Shown here: one piece after another, positions 24,201 through 39,200 of the stretch
How positions within the stretch are numbered: position 1 is the stretch's first letter
How the letters are laid out: each line of letters opens with the position of its first letter
NCBI GenBank assembly: GCA_047967505.1
Contig: CM106538.1
Origin: Dipteris shenzhenensis
Lineage: Eukaryota; Polypodiophyta; Polypodiopsida; Gleicheniales
Strand: one strand, 5' to 3'
Length of the DNA: 64,000 nt
The notes under the pieces: generated by a model
What the model was told of the DNA's origin: nothing
The model's input: only the letters and a program-made list of their open reading frames with translations
Database searches by the model: none
Program-made: the position numbers and the translations under genes

Positions 24201-27200
24201 CACAGGCAAGTGGAACTTGGTAACAACCACCACTCTGGAAGCAAGGTCAAGTTTGGCTTAACTCCAAAAAACAAGCGTCCTCTTGATACTCTCCACAACG
24301 AGAGCAAACTGTTATGTTAGAAAGATACCCATACCGATCTGGCATCCCAAGTATCTAGCAGTGACACCCCTCTAAATCGAAGTGAAACCAATATCAACTC
24401 CTCAATCAGGAGTGTCCTCGTCACTAATCCAAAAGCCATTGGATTTGTTCTAGATAATGTGTGCACCTACTACAATACAAAGTAAATCCAAAGGCTTTCC
24501 TAAAAGACGTGACAGTCTGAGGAGTGGTGTCCAAGAAAACTGCAATGTTATCCACTAACTCACAGTCTAAGTGCTCTTCTTCGTGTCTCGAGGGAAGTAT
24601 CAGCAGCTTGAGATCTAATAAAGGCACGCATAGCTTCAGCCACAAACAAAAAGACAAGGTGCTAAAGGGCATCCCTAACGGACTGACTTGCAAATCTCAA
24701 ATCTCTCTCCCCTTACTCCTCTAATAAGCACATGGCAGTGGGATGATCGGTATAGAGAGGAAACCCCTCTAATCCATGCATCTGAAAATCCAAAAACAAA
24801 GAAGGATGCCCGCTAAGAAATTCCAGTCTACCCTATCATATGGTTTCTCAAATCCATGAGTAGAACGGCGAGCCTCGCTGCTCTGTATGGCCCAATCAGT
24901 CCTAAAATGATAATATATCTTCTGCCATGCAAAAAGCATGTTTGTGTATCATGAATAAGATCCAGAAAAATGGGCTGCAAACACAAGCCGATTGCCTTAG
25001 CCAAAATTTTGTAGCAAGTGCCCAAAAGAGTGATTGGCTTCCATTGTAACCCCAAATTTCTGCAACCTTCCAGCGGAATAAGATGTATGAGACCCTCTCT
25101 AACATAACTCCAGAGTCCCAAATGCCCTGCAAGGGTGAGGTAACATGGTCACCGAGCTTATCCCAAAAAGCAATAAAGAAGAAAGGTGTAAGCCCATCTG
25201 AATCCGGGCACTTGCTCTTATGAAGGGGAAAGAGTGCAGTCCTGAATGGCATATTAGCCACTATGTCACGATCTGCTGAGAGTAGGGGGGCATAAAAAAT
25301 CATTAGCTATGCACAAGAAAACATCAGGATCTGACTGTAAAATCAGCTGTGAAACACTCTCTCTCCTATGTCTTGGGCCCAAAGTAGAGAAAAAGTGTTT
25401 ATCACAACTCTACTTTCCATCTAAGTCCAAAATGACTCTTGTGAATGAAAGGCATACTCTGCTTTCAGATCTAACAGTATCTACTATTAAGCCCTTGTTG
25501 CAACAAACGCTCCTGAATTCAAGCATCAATAGGCTATTTTTTATCCTCCCTCTGTAGGACTGCCAATTGCTGGAAAATACTAACCTCCTTTCTGAGAATC
25601 TCACGTCTCCTAGTACTAGAGATCAAACGATAGAAATCACTAATATCAGAAAGGGCTGCTGCCACAAATGAGGGAGAGGGCACTCCCCCTGCATATAAAT
25701 CTACAAAGCTGCCTCTGTGAGATCCTTCTCTACATAAAAGGCATCCGGAATCACGATACTCATAGAGTGTCTTCTCAAGTGAGACTCAGAAACCGTCAAA
25801 ACCACCGGCAAATGGTTTGAGGTGGAAACCCCTAGGGCAATGAATACCGAGCCACCTCTATCCAATGCCAAATCATCAACATAAAATCTATCTGCGTGCA
25901 TGAATAGGCATGTGCATTCTCCTGTTCGATCACGAATACAAAAGTGACTAAGACCGAGTGTCAAAGGCACTATCAAACCAAACATCTCTGCCACTGAACT
26001 GAAAAAGGCATCCCAAGATGCTCTCTCTAGAGAGTTAATGCCACCCTCTCTACCTCCCTTCTTATGAGAAGGCAGCTCTACCATGTTAAAGTCACCTCCA
26101 GACCCATGAATCTGCAATGGGAGCCAAGAGAGAAGCTCCTTCTACAAAAGCACACGATATCGTCTATTGCCGGGAGCATAAAGGTTGAGGAAACCAAACT
26201 TACGCCCCCCAATCAAAAGAATGGCCCACTATGCTCTAGAGAGTATGATGAAACGGGAAGAAAAGTATCTGAAACTGAAATACAAATACCTCTCCTAGTG
26301 CCCAAAGCAGTCAACCAAAAGTTGTGACTAGAAAGCAGTTTTTGCACAATCTCTAACATTCAATTTGTGCCATTAGATAAAAAGAATGCCAATAGATCCC
26401 CCAGTGGCACTTGGATGAAGGTGATTACGAATCACCTACCTACGGCGGAGATGAGGCACACCACCAAGCCCTATATGTTCCAATTGACAATCCTTATAGG
26501 CAAGAGGAAGCAAGGTGGGACACCTTACCCAACCTAGTGGCAGAAACTCTCTCCTAGAAAAGAGACCTCCTGCCATAAGATCTATAAAGAGGAGGGAAAT
26601 CCACAAGGGACAGAGCCCCAATGCCTAAAGAAGGAGACGCCTTGTCAGAAGGAATACTAATAACCAGCTCACCAAAAGTAGAGGTCACAAACTTCTCATC
26701 ACCAAAATCCTCCAAGGCAAAAAAAGAATTCTTCTTAAACAATCTTGGCACCGAGGCACGCAGAATCCCCTCACTCGAAAAGGGTGAAGATGCAAAAGGG
26801 GGCGCAAGATCCCCACACGCGAAAAGGGTGAAGACGCAACCCCCTTCCCTCGATCAATGAATGGGACCGAAGAGTAGCTGAGGGGGGGGGCTGATTGGAT
26901 GAGGGACCAGGACAATGAGGAAGATTTGCAAGGACAACAACATTGGCCCTATCCAAGACTGAATCTAGAGAAACTCTTTCGTAACCTAAGAAGAGACACG
27001 AGTATCACTAGTCACAACCAGAACCTAAACCTCACAAGTCCCGACAAGGGCAAGGTCCAGCCTCCAGGACAAGAGAAGGCCCCTCAAGATCTGTAAGTGG
27101 TAGAGGAGCCGGGGCTATAGCCAAAACCTGTCGTGTGTTAGTGTGCAAATCTGCTCTAGCCACATCCTAATAGTACCCACCAGAATCGAATGTCAAAAGC

Positions 27201-30200
27201 CCCCATAGGTGCAGGGTCCGAGATGTGGAGAGGATCTCTCCTAATCTGACCATGCCCTTGATGCAATTTATATGAGCTGCCTGTCCCATGAGCTACCGAC
27301 CTTCCTTAGAGATGATGCAAACCTCACCCTTGCCTCATGCACTCTTGTATCAGTGTGGCCAGATCCTTCCCCAAGACCCGATCTACAGCCACCAGTTGCG
27401 AAGATGCCCCAAAACCCATGGTTTGATGATGAGTGATGGAATATGAGATCTCACCTCACACATGAGCGAGCTTTGGGGTACCTTACGCCATTTGAGGCAC
27501 AGCGGGTCTCCCGTCGCTTGACTAAAAGACGGGCTTTCATCTAATACAGCAGGGATAAGGTGATCCAGTGTTTTCGAGGAGAGGATCCCATGTCACCAAG
27601 TTGAAAACACTCCGACTAAATACAAATACTTTGACCAAATAGAAAAACTCTTTGACCATAATTAAAAGAAATGAAAATTTCTTTAACTATGGTCAAATAA
27701 TGAGGCTTGACTTCAGTCAAGGAGTCTTGGTTTCGGCCAAGGAGGGTTGACTTCTGTCAACCAAAGCATTTGTGTTGACTACGATCAGAGAGATTTGCCT
27801 AGAGTTAAATATTTTGATCTCGGATAAGGTCGTTAACCACCACGGTCAAAGAGGGGTTGACCTTGGTCAACCAGAGTATTAACCTGTGTGCATTGGTTTG
27901 CATTGTGAGGACGCCCACAGAGATTAGGATTAGTCTAGAGTTTTATATTGCGTGTAAGCGCTAACAATTGATGGGTGCTATGGTTGATTGCCTTTAATTG
28001 ATAGTGTAAGTAGCAAGATGGGTTTGGCCCTATTTTTATGGAGCATAGGTACATCCTAGCAGAAGCCTACGCCCACATGTGACCAAGGGACTCGGAGGGC
28101 TCCAAACATGCCATTCCATGGCATGTACCTAGGAAAGTAGCTAGGATTGTGACAAGTGGCAACTGTCGATTTTAGATAGTTGGTTCTATCCATTCTCTCT
28201 AGTAATTTCAGATTCTTGTTTTTTGGATGAACAGCCTCGACCTGAAAAGCTTTGTACTCATATTTTCTTCATTGAATAAAATTCCTTTCGGGGGGCTCTA
28301 GCTTGTTCTTCCAGGGCCCTAATGTACGTATGAGAGTGGAAAGAGAAGAATTTTTAATTGCAAAAGAGTGTTGTTGCAATGCACTCCGCCTCTGTGGCTA
28401 GCGTCATGCATATGCAGGACCCTACTACTATTGTGCCATCAATTCAAGCAGGGACAACAAAACAGAAGAAACCATCTGTGGCTAGTCTGATGCATATGCA
28501 AGACCCTACTACTATTGTGCCATCATTTCAAGCAGGGACAACTTCTCCAGCCACCTTTGAAAAGAGGGAGTACCCCAATGTAAAAATGAAAGAGGTTCAA
28601 TCTCAAAAGCAGAGGGGCATTCAAATGCCAAGACCTTATAAAGGAAAGTTTCAATTTACCCCCGAGTAGATTGTCATATTCAACAAAGACAGGAAGTATT
28701 TTTGATGTGGAAATGAGGGGTGTGTGGCTTCCAAGTGCCCTAAGAGGCCTATGTCCTCAAGGAAGTAGAAGAGGCCGCAAGGACTGCCAAGCCAATGGCA
28801 GGAGTCGTCCCGGATGTATTGGGATGAGTCAGTGATCCTGAAGAGAGAGTTATGCCTTGATTGGGAAAAGATCAAAGACCGATAGGCACTAATAGTGTTT
28901 GACCCAAGGGCAACGGATAATTTTATATCAAAGGATCTAGCCCTCAAATTGGGTAGTGACTTAAGGGTTGGGCAAGGCCATAGATGCTGATCAAATGTTT
29001 CATGGGGACCTTGTGCCTATTACTCCCTTGACTGGGAAGCTCCATTTTCATATACATAACTATGTAGACCAGGAATAATTTTTCATTTCGCCCCTCAAGC
29101 ATCATGATGTTGTACTTGGTATGCCTTGGTTTCATCGTAGGGGAGTGAAGTTATCCCTCCCCTAGAGAGGGTGTTGGATTTTGTATATAAAGGAAAAGCC
29201 CAGTGGATTGTTGCGAAGAATAGAGGGGTCACTATTCCCATTGTATCTAATACTTCTGCTAGAAAAGTAATAAAGTTTGATGTTTCCGCGTATATGGTTT
29301 TCATTAAGGAAAAAAAATTAGAAATGCATCCTGAGATAAATGCTTCTAATATAGAAAAATTTCAGTTTCTTTCGAGTTTTAAATATTGCTTCTCAGATGC
29401 TTTGCCCGGGGGGTTGCCCCCTAAGAGACCAGAAGATCATCAGATAGAACTTATGCAGCAATGAGCCACCTAGTAGACCGACTGACACGGTTAGTGCTAC
29501 GCACAGAGAGGAAATCATGGCCTAGGTCCACGACTTGTTGTCCAAAGTGCTAATTCAGCACAGCTCCTCTCCTTTCTGTTACCCTGCACTTCTGATTCAG
29601 AAGAAGGATGGTTCCTTCCGCATGTCTATTGACTACCATGCACTCAATAAAATGATTATTAAGAATAGCTTTCCTATTCCACGCATAGACGATGTGTTGG
29701 ATCAGTTAAGTGGAGCTTCAGTATTCAGCACGATAGACTTGAAAAGTGACTATCATCAAGTCCACAAACAACCACAAGATGTGCACAAGACCGCATTTTG
29801 CACTAGATTTGGCCTTGGCGATGCCATTTGGCTTGACAAAATGCCCCTACTAACGTTTAACAGAATGATAGATTGTATCTTCCGTCGTTATAGGTATTTT
29901 ATAGGTACCTTCTTCGATGATATTATTATCTTTCCAAAGGCTGAAGAAGAGCACAGGAAACACCTTGCTATTGTCTTTCAAGAGCTGTGTAAAGCAAGCG
30001 TAGACTTTCTGACGTCTCGACCTCACCCCCTCAATGATAGCCCTCAGGGTGAAGATGTGGCCTAGGGTGGAATGCCGTCTCCCAAATCCTGCCTGCCCTA
30101 GTGCCCGTTGCCCATGAGAGGAAGAGTGGATTTGGCATACAAAGGCAAAAAGATAAGCAGCAACCAAGCTAAGCACTGGCAGTGAAGAGCAGAGTGGCAC

Positions 30201-33200
30201 AGGCAAGAAATGTGCAAAAAGATAAGCAGCAACCAAGCTAAGCACTGGCAGTGAAGAGCAGAGTGGCACAGGCAAGAAATGTGCAACAACAAAGAGACGA
30301 ACATGCACATCGCACCAGCAGCTCAAAAGAGTCATGGAGAACACTAGATGGAGCACTTGATTGATGAGCATTCCTATATAGACCATAGATCTGCAATTCC
30401 ATACCAGCATTGCACACTACCTTAAAATGTTTTTCATACAAACACTTGAGAGATTCATCTCATTTAGTTTGAGCCGTGTCACAATACAAAACCAATGTTT
30501 AGAATTGACCACTATAGGAACTATGACAAAACCAGCAAACAAGCATCAACATACTTGCCAATCGGGTGACCAGACCAAGTGAAGCCTCCATCCATATCAT
30601 TTTGCTGGTGTAGCCACCGATAAGTATCAATTAGATCTCCTCTACAACAGAAAGGTAACATCTTTAGCTCTACAATGTGTTTGTTCATTAAATTCATCCA
30701 TCAAAATGGTCATTTTTGTCCCCATGTGTTCTCATCTCACTGCAAGCCCAATCTTAACCCATGATGACCCTATGTTTCCTAAATTTAGATACACTCCCAA
30801 ACAGTAAGGCACATTCTATGCCAAACTTGACTACTACAAAAACAAAAAACAAAAGAGATATAACATGAAAGGATTGTCCATCTTTGAATTAAATCCCATG
30901 AACAAAAAACAATTATATCACAAAACTATCAGTCAACGTGCAAAACTTGCATTCAAGTAGTAAAAAGAGTGTGCACACTATATTTTATCAACCTTGAGTA
31001 CAAATTAAGACAATCGTTGGTTTCCTAAACCTGTAATAAAATTATCAGCCAATGTGAAAATTGCATTCTAGTAAAAAAGCTGTACACTATATTTGATCAA
31101 CCTCGAGTACCCTACTGAGACAATCATTGGTTTCCTAACCCTGTAATAAAATTATCAGTCACTGTGCAAAACTTGCATTCGAGTAGTAAATAGAGTGTGC
31201 ACACTATATTTGATCAACCTCAAGTGCGTACTAAGACAATAATTGGTTTCCTAACCCTGTAATAAATTTATCAGTCACTGTGCAAAAAAATGCATTCAAG
31301 TAGTAAATAGAGTGTGCACACTATATTTGATCAACCTCAAGCACATACTAAGACGACATTGGTTTTCTTAATTCTGTAACATTCTCTCTATAAAATGCCT
31401 CTGTTAGGATAAATGTGCATTTGAAAAATTAGTCAACCTTACAAAAAGAGAACTATTGAAAAATAAAGGGAAAAATGGAAGAATAAAAAGGAGGTAGAGA
31501 AGATAAAATGGGTTTTTAAAATTGAAAAAATATATAGAAATATTTTCAAAGACCCACAACATATATGAGACAAACTACAAAATAATGCAGCCAAATTGTC
31601 TATGAGACAAAGTACAGTGTGATATGTGAAAAGCTAGAAGGGACAGACTAAATACTTCCTCCACTTATGTTAAAAAAACAACATAGTATCAGGACATATT
31701 AGAGCAGATTGGCTGAGGTGTACAATGTTAGTCAGGTACAAGGGAGAGAGACATATTGCTTTTGGATGAAGCATTTTGTGCATATTGAGAATCAAAAAAG
31801 CCAAGCTATTCACCTGGGAGACGAGGGAAGGGAAGGGGACTTAAGCTATTTGAAAAGTACAATGGAAAGTCATATTCTTGATTGGACAGGATCGCTGCAG
31901 TCTGCCAAAAAATAGTACAAATGATGACAACCCCGGGCCTGGCTCCACTTGAATTCTAGGTGAGGAAGTAGACTAGGTTTTTGTACTGAATATCTTGTAT
32001 TTCTTGCCGTTGTCCTAGCTTTGTCAGCCAGTCATGAAACACATTTTCAATCTACATGCAAGCTTCCATTCATCCCTCTGAAGAGAAACATTTTTGGCCC
32101 ATTTCCCTTTACGCAGCTTACAGTGTAATCAAAGTGCTTAGCTCAAATCCGATTTTCAGTAAATGATTACTGTGTGAATGTAGCATTGTGTTCCCTGTTT
32201 CAACATTCATCCTCGTTCTATTGTCATCCCCACCCATGTTCCTATCTGAACGTGATTTCATCAATAGTAAAGGTTCAAGACTTCAATAAGTGTTCATGCC
32301 TAAAATCAAACAAGCAAGTGCGTTGGCATACTCTTTGATAATATTTGCAAATCGTTGTCTCTCAGCTAAAGTAAATCCTGGCTGTCCATAGTCCTGCAAG
32401 TATTGCAACCCAAGAAGTTACTGTTAAAGGCCAAAATCGATGTAGAAGGAGTTGAGCAAATATAGTTAAACCACTCAAGCAATTAAGCAGCAAAGAAGGC
32501 AATGAAGTGAACATGAACATGAATAGAAACTGTAAAGAGATTTCAACTGCAACACTTAAATGCTGGCTCAAGGCCTATACAGCACCCATACTTGTAAATT
32601 AAGCTTCTAACAGATGCTTGTTTGAAAGATCTGCTTGCAAAACAAATCAAAAAGAGGCTTCAAAAGATATTACTAGTGTAAGACTTTGAGGTTCACAGAT
32701 GCATAGTAATCTTGAGGAAACTGGCAACATGTCTGCTCTACAGTTTTCTTTTGGGGGGGGGCTGTTGAAATAGACTTCTATGAAGTATGCCAAGAGAACT
32801 CAAAGCAAAAAAAACGTATGTTATACAGTTTCAAAGTTGACCAGTTGGAACATTTAATGCAATTTGAGTATTTTCAAACCTGTATTTGTCCCATGCTGCT
32901 CTTCTTCCAAAGCTTTTGATTTTCTATTGTAGATTCACGGCTGTAGTTGCTACAGGACTGGTTTCCTTTGATGGCTAGTCAATAGGTGATGGAATACTAA
33001 TGGTCTGGTTGTGTTGAAGCTAGAGGTTTAAATGTTCAGCTCCATTTTTTTTAACAAAAGGTTGGAAATTCTCCCGCTAGGGTTGCCCAGGTGAAATAAT
33101 TCATTCAGCACCCAAAGATGAGAAAAAAATGAGTGTAAATGTCACCAAGCTGTAAATATTCTAAAGTCAAAGTATAAGTTGACCATTTATTGATCATAAT

Positions 33201-36200
33201 TAATGAGTTCTTCATTTATTTTAATTATGTTCAAAGAGTTACTTTCATTTGGTCAAAGCCTTGACTTTGGTCAAAGAAACTTAACCTCGGTTAAGTAAGC
33301 CTAACCTTGGTTAGGGAGACTCGGCTTCGGCCAAGACGGTTAACCATGGTAAACCAAGGAACCAAAGCGCTAACTTCGGTCCAAGAGTGTTGACTTCGGT
33401 CAACGAGAGTTGGATCATGCCACCAAAGTGCGCCAACTTCGGTTGGAGAGACTTGGCCATAATTAAGGCGCTCTGACTAATAGTCAAGTCCCTTAATTAC
33501 GACCAAGAGGGTTGACCTCGATCGACTAAGAATTGTGTCCTATGTTTTGTTCACATGTTTTGCTTGGTGGGGACTCCCACAGTGACTAGGAATAGTCTAT
33601 GGATTATTATTCGCATGCAAAGCGCTAACCATTAATGAGTGCCATGGTTGTGCACTTTAGCTATTGGTTGCAGGTACTAAGAAAGATTGAAGAATCAAGT
33701 AATTTGGAGCTGGGCGAGCGCTTCAGAGATCACTCGCACGACCAAGTGCCTCGAAGACTCCAGAGTTGCCCCTAGTGGCATGTAATTAGGAAAGTAGATT
33801 AGATTTTTGACACTTGGCATGTTGCCAAATGAATAAGCTTGAAGCTCTTGTAAATTTCTTCACATTTCGGAATTCTTGTAACACAGCTCTACGCTGAACT
33901 ACGTATTCAGAATTTCTATCATGAATAAAAACCTTCGGGGGGTCCCAACCCGACAAGATTGTCCTGGGCCCTAGTGTGTTGTGTGAGAGAGGGGGAGAAA
34001 TGGAGAGAGAGAGAGAGATGTAATTTGACCTTTTCAAAAGCAAAAGATTGCATTGGTATCAGAGATTTAGGATCTCCTTGCCTTCCATGGCGGGAGCGAT
34101 CAAGGAACGGTGCTATTGTTGAGCATGCAGGCGAAGCTCCAAGAGCAGAGGAAGACCACACGATGGTTGAAGAACAAGCGTGACCTTCACATGTGGTGTG
34201 GCGCTACAAATCTGATAGAACGGGACCACCAGAGATTGCGTGTGATAAATGGTTTTCCAACGCTTGAGGGAAACTCCTATGGGAATCCACCTGACATGAG
34301 CGGTGAAGGAAAATCAAGGGCTCATATGAAAATTTATACAAAAGTAGTTCGTCGGATTGACAGAGTCAGATGACGCAATGAGGTGATGGCCGACGACGGG
34401 GAGCTCCAGCGTTGGGTGACCTTCACGCACAAATCCTACACTATATGACGTACTAGCGACAGAAATCACCTCGTTGAACAACGCCTACACGCGAACGCAC
34501 ATGGTGAGGCAACGCAAGCCTATCTTTGTCACCCGACATAGATCTTGACTTTGGCCACCACAACCCCGTGCGCATTATCTTTCTAGCAGTGCTGCAGTGG
34601 CCTCCAATGCCATATGACCACCCCCCATTCCTAAGTGAGCCTCTTCAAGGATGGCTTGTGTTTCATGAGGGAGCACGCACCGCCTCAAGATGTGGTCTTT
34701 CCTATACAACTGTCCTACAATCAGTTTGAAAGGAGCAGCCTGAACAATCTGTCTCTGCTTTTGTGCTGAAGTTAGCCCTTTCGGGAACTCACCTGTGGAC
34801 CACAAATGTACAATGTTTGCATACCATGGTGGAAAGCAGTTGACAGCAAACAAGCAATCATCTCTTAGTACTCTGACACCGACACCGAAGAGACCCACAT
34901 CCAGCAGGTCATCCTCAACCCATGTGGCTGCTTCACACAAAGAGATCCACGACAAATGATCTACAGGTTGATGCCATCGGCCTGCTCTCACTAGGACATA
35001 AAGTCAAACTCTTGAAAAAGAAGTATCCACCTATTTAGTCTAAAGGGTGGGTTTGTTCAACAAATATTTGAGAGCCTGATGATCAGTAATGATAACAAAC
35101 TTACTCCCCAAGAGATAGTGCCAGTACTTTGTCATGGCATAAACCATGCCCAGACCCTCACGTTCAGTGGTGCTATAATTTCTTTCTGCTCCATTGAGTT
35201 GCCTACTCGTGAAGTACATAGGGAGGTCCGATTTGTGCTCCTCATCCCATTGGACCAATATCGCACCAATTGCCAGTCCACTTGCATCTACATGTACGTG
35301 GAATATGACATCCCATTGGGGTTGCCGTAATATGGGCACCTTTACTAGATGGTCCTTGAGATTGTCGAACGCCAGTTGTTGGGGTGTGGACCAAGTGAAG
35401 GTTTGTTCATGGCAAAGGAGTTCTATCAGAGCCACCGCTATGTCGGCATAGAACCGGATAAATCTTCTATAATGACCCACTTGTCCCAAAACGACTTGAC
35501 TTCTCAGGATGTGCGAGGGATAGGCAAGGTCAGTATCACCTCCACCTTCACTAGGTCCGTGGTCATTCCCTCAGCCGAGACAATGTGGCCAAGGACAACA
35601 CCTTGCAAGGCGAGGAAGAAGCATTTGTCAGCATTTAAGTACACCCTGGCTTCTCTACACTTGTCCAAAAACCACCTCAACTTATTGATGTGATTGGTTT
35701 GAACAGTAGGTTCGAGGTGAGAGACATTCTTACCATTGAAAGTAGAGAAGTCATCCAAGAATACCTCCTGAAACTTCTCGATGTTCTACTGGAAAAGTTT
35801 GGTGACAAGGCATTGAAACATTGCTAGCGCATCGCACAAACCAAAGGGCATCAAGGGCATCATCCAGTAAGCATACGTCCCCCATTGGGTGACAAAGATG
35901 GTCTTCAGCTGATCTTACTCTCTGACCCAAGCCTGGTTGTACCCACTGTATCCATCCATTAAGGAGTATAGAGCATGACCAGCTACGGTTTCCAGCACCC
36001 TATCAGTGAAGGTTAGAGGGAACCTATCTCAGCATGTGGCTGCATTCAAACTCCTATAGTCGATACAAACACAGAGTTTGCCAGTCTCTCTTTTGGGCAC
36101 CACTACAATTCCACTGACCCAATCAGAGTAGTCAATAGGGTAGATCAACCCCACTTGTTCCATCTTTTGAATATCAGCTTGGACAGCCTTGCCATAGTTA

Positions 36201-39200
36201 GGATTCATGTGATACGTCCCTCGGTTCCTCCAAGTTGTCCAATCTCAATGTAGACCAACTCCAAGGGAAACCGAGCTTCATCACTTGACCAATCTTGAAT
36301 GGTAGTGGGTATGGATATTCTGACTTCCTTTTGGTTTGCTTTTGCTATCTTGGAAGTTTGTTGCTTTGCATTTCGTTGTTTGGAGTTCTTTCTAGACATT
36401 ACAGGTTGTAGGTAGAAATCCACTCACAGAGGGTATACTTGGTGGGTGCCAGAGGAACACATTGGTTGCAGTTTGAGCTTTGAGGCTATTTAAGCACTTT
36501 TAGGGATTTGCTTTGATGCCTTGTTACAGTTAGGTGACACATTTGTTGAGATATGCCTTAGTTTTGACCCTAGCATTGGAGTACTAGTGGTGCACTGAAT
36601 AGGATGCAGGCAGAGGCCAAGTGTTGGTTGTAGTAGTGGAAAATAAAAGGAGAACAGTATAAGCGTGCGCCCTTGTTGTAAAGCAGAATTCCACTTTCGA
36701 AGAATTAAATAAATACCGAAAGGGGCACCAAGGTATTTGGAGCCAGTCGTGTTTCATGTTTAGTTCAATGAGCAGGGGCATTCTATCCTCCATCCGGTTT
36801 CTTTTTCAAAGTTATTTCTAAGTGTTTTTGTGTTTAAGGAAGTGGTTGAAAGCGATGCAATGTGGTTATAAATGACATGGATGCTAAGCTAGTTACGGTT
36901 TACTGCCCTTTGGTTTATTGAAGGCTAATTTCACCTTCATCCGTCGAGCTTCTCGCCGAGGGTCGAAGCTCACGTGAGGAAGAGTATGTAACTCTTATTT
37001 CTGAATCACTGTCTAGTATGCTTCCTGGGGAGAAAGTGTATGGGCTTGGTTGTGCCTCTTTACACTTCTGTCCTAGAGTTGTCACCTCCGTTGCAAACCT
37101 TACTGTTCAGGACTTGTGGGAAGGAAACTGAGGTGTGTTGCCTTCATCTTCAGAACTAGATTGAAGATGTTTGGTGACACTCTTAATTATCTCCTAGTAC
37201 TTTGAAGGCATAGATTGCTCCCTTGCATGATGGGTCTTCGGAAGGTGGTACCTCTGCCTGCACCTCCACATCAGCCTCAGAAACCACCTCATCGACCGCG
37301 TTGATAAGGGGATCCATATCCACCCCCTGATATAGGTGGTTGATACTGTGCATAGTAGGGCGGAGGATAGAAGTATGGAGCCCAAATCGGATTGGGAGAA
37401 GGAGCTTGAAGCAAAGGAGGATTAGGAAGTAGTGGAGGCGGAATGGTAGGAGAGGTAGGTGGTTCATATGCCTTCACAGGGGCACGAACTACGGGTACCG
37501 AGCCCGAAGTGGTCGATGCAACTCTGTTCAATGTAGCCACCCAGGGTTCCCCAGTCGGATACTGTGGTAGAAGCCTCCTCAACCCCTTAAGATACCTACA
37601 CTCGGAGGCATCATGTCCATGAATTTCACAAAATGTGCAAAAGGAGGTCGAAGTGGGTACCTTATGCTTCAAGGGACATTCCCAGTAGCCCCACGGCCAG
37701 AACCCTTGCACTCGGTGCACCAGAGACCACTTCTTATCTGAGCTTCAAAGGGTGACTATCCATACACCCTTGTTCTGTCTTTCGGACCTTCTTTGATTTA
37801 TTCTAACTCCTTCTTGAGTTGTTACCATGCTGGTGAGCCCTCTTCTCTTGGCAGCTTGGCAGTCGAAGTGTGTGATGAGGCAAAACTTAACTAGGACCGT
37901 TCCATCTTCATCGCTTCCCTTAGAAAGTCTTGTAGTGAGACATGCTCAGGGAGTTTGTTGACCAGCCTTATAGCAATGGTGAAAGGTAACGCCTTAAAAA
38001 AACCACCCCTTCATGACGGCATCATTGGGTGGCATAGAAATCTTCGCGGCCAGGATCCTCATCCTTGTGTACATCTCCGAGACGCTTTCGCCAGGCTTCA
38101 TGGTATCAGTGGACAACTCTTGGACAATCATATGTTCGAACTTTTCCAACTTGAAAGTGCATAAGAATTCCTCCCTTAGGTCTGTCCAAGTCTGGAAATG
38201 GTCAAGGGGAAACTATCTATATCATACATCAGCGGCATCCTCCAATGACGAGGGAAAATGTGAAGGAAGGCATGCTCGTTCTCCACACCTTTAGCTCTAC
38301 ATGCCGTGAGGAATTTCCTCACATGAGCTTCCGCATCCTCATGGAGGTGGCCCTTGAACTTTTGAGTCTTCACATGGACCTTATTGAGTAACTCGAGAAG
38401 TCTAGGTCTTTCTACAAGACTGAGAACCGCCATCCCCACCCCAGAGGCTGAAGTAGGTGCAAGAGTTGGAGGGCCTCCCGATGGAGCAATAATGAGTGTG
38501 GGTGCTAAGGAGGATGAGACAACAGCTCCTGCGGAGAACCGCAATGGGGAAGTCACTATAGATATAGCCATAGAGGAAGTGTGCACAGATGGTACTACAT
38601 ACGCGGAGGGCCTCAGTGTAAGGGTGAGAGCATGGGAGAGCAGTTGGGAAAGAGGGGGACGGAATTGAAGTCATGTTGGATGAGTAGGCAGTAGGAAAGG
38701 AAGGAGGTAGTGGAAAAGGCACCATAGGTGTAGATGGAAAGGGAGATGAAACTTTCATGGCAAGTAAAGGCATGGCCGGAGCAAAAGTACCCCCGAGTGG
38801 GATGGATGTGGAACTAAGGTTTGCTAGAAACCCGGGGCTATGTATAACGGATGAGATAGCAGCTTGACCATAGGTGTCGAGTGGGAGCAGGAGGAGTCAC
38901 CACCACTTCCACAGAGGTGGTTGTTGATAAAGACAGGTGCAAGAGGAAGAGAGGGGCTGTCTTGAGATCCTGAGGAGCCTTTGTCCTTCGTACCTTCCTC
39001 TTTCACCCACTCTTCGCTTTGTACTTCTTCTCCTCCGGAGTCTCGATCTGACCAGGGGTACCGTTGATCCAAGTCAATGAGAGTGTCGGTGAAGTTACTT
39101 GCTCTGGCTACTGCTCTAATGGGCTCACTTTGTGCTCGCCCTGAGGACTCTGTGAACTTCCGTCGCATGTAATGCTTTTTGTACCGGGTTTGGTAGCAAT

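Larger units (their letters stand above)
4201..32331. other. Intron E-F, 28.1 kb, filled by nested retroelements
   Basis: The gap between exon E and exon F is 28,131 bp. It holds the split LINE at 4650-6170, the nested Copia/LINE/Copia block at 6326-22086, further LINE fragments, the Gypsy-A fragment and a minisatellite. Donor is GTATGC and acceptor GGTTGAG. Sequence at 4201-4650 has no recognisable content. Confidence 0.8.

Noticed and set aside
30928-31382. Could the regular repeats be a CRISPR array?
   Set aside because: Units are 110-116 bp without unique spacers between short identical repeats, in plant nuclear DNA. It is a minisatellite.
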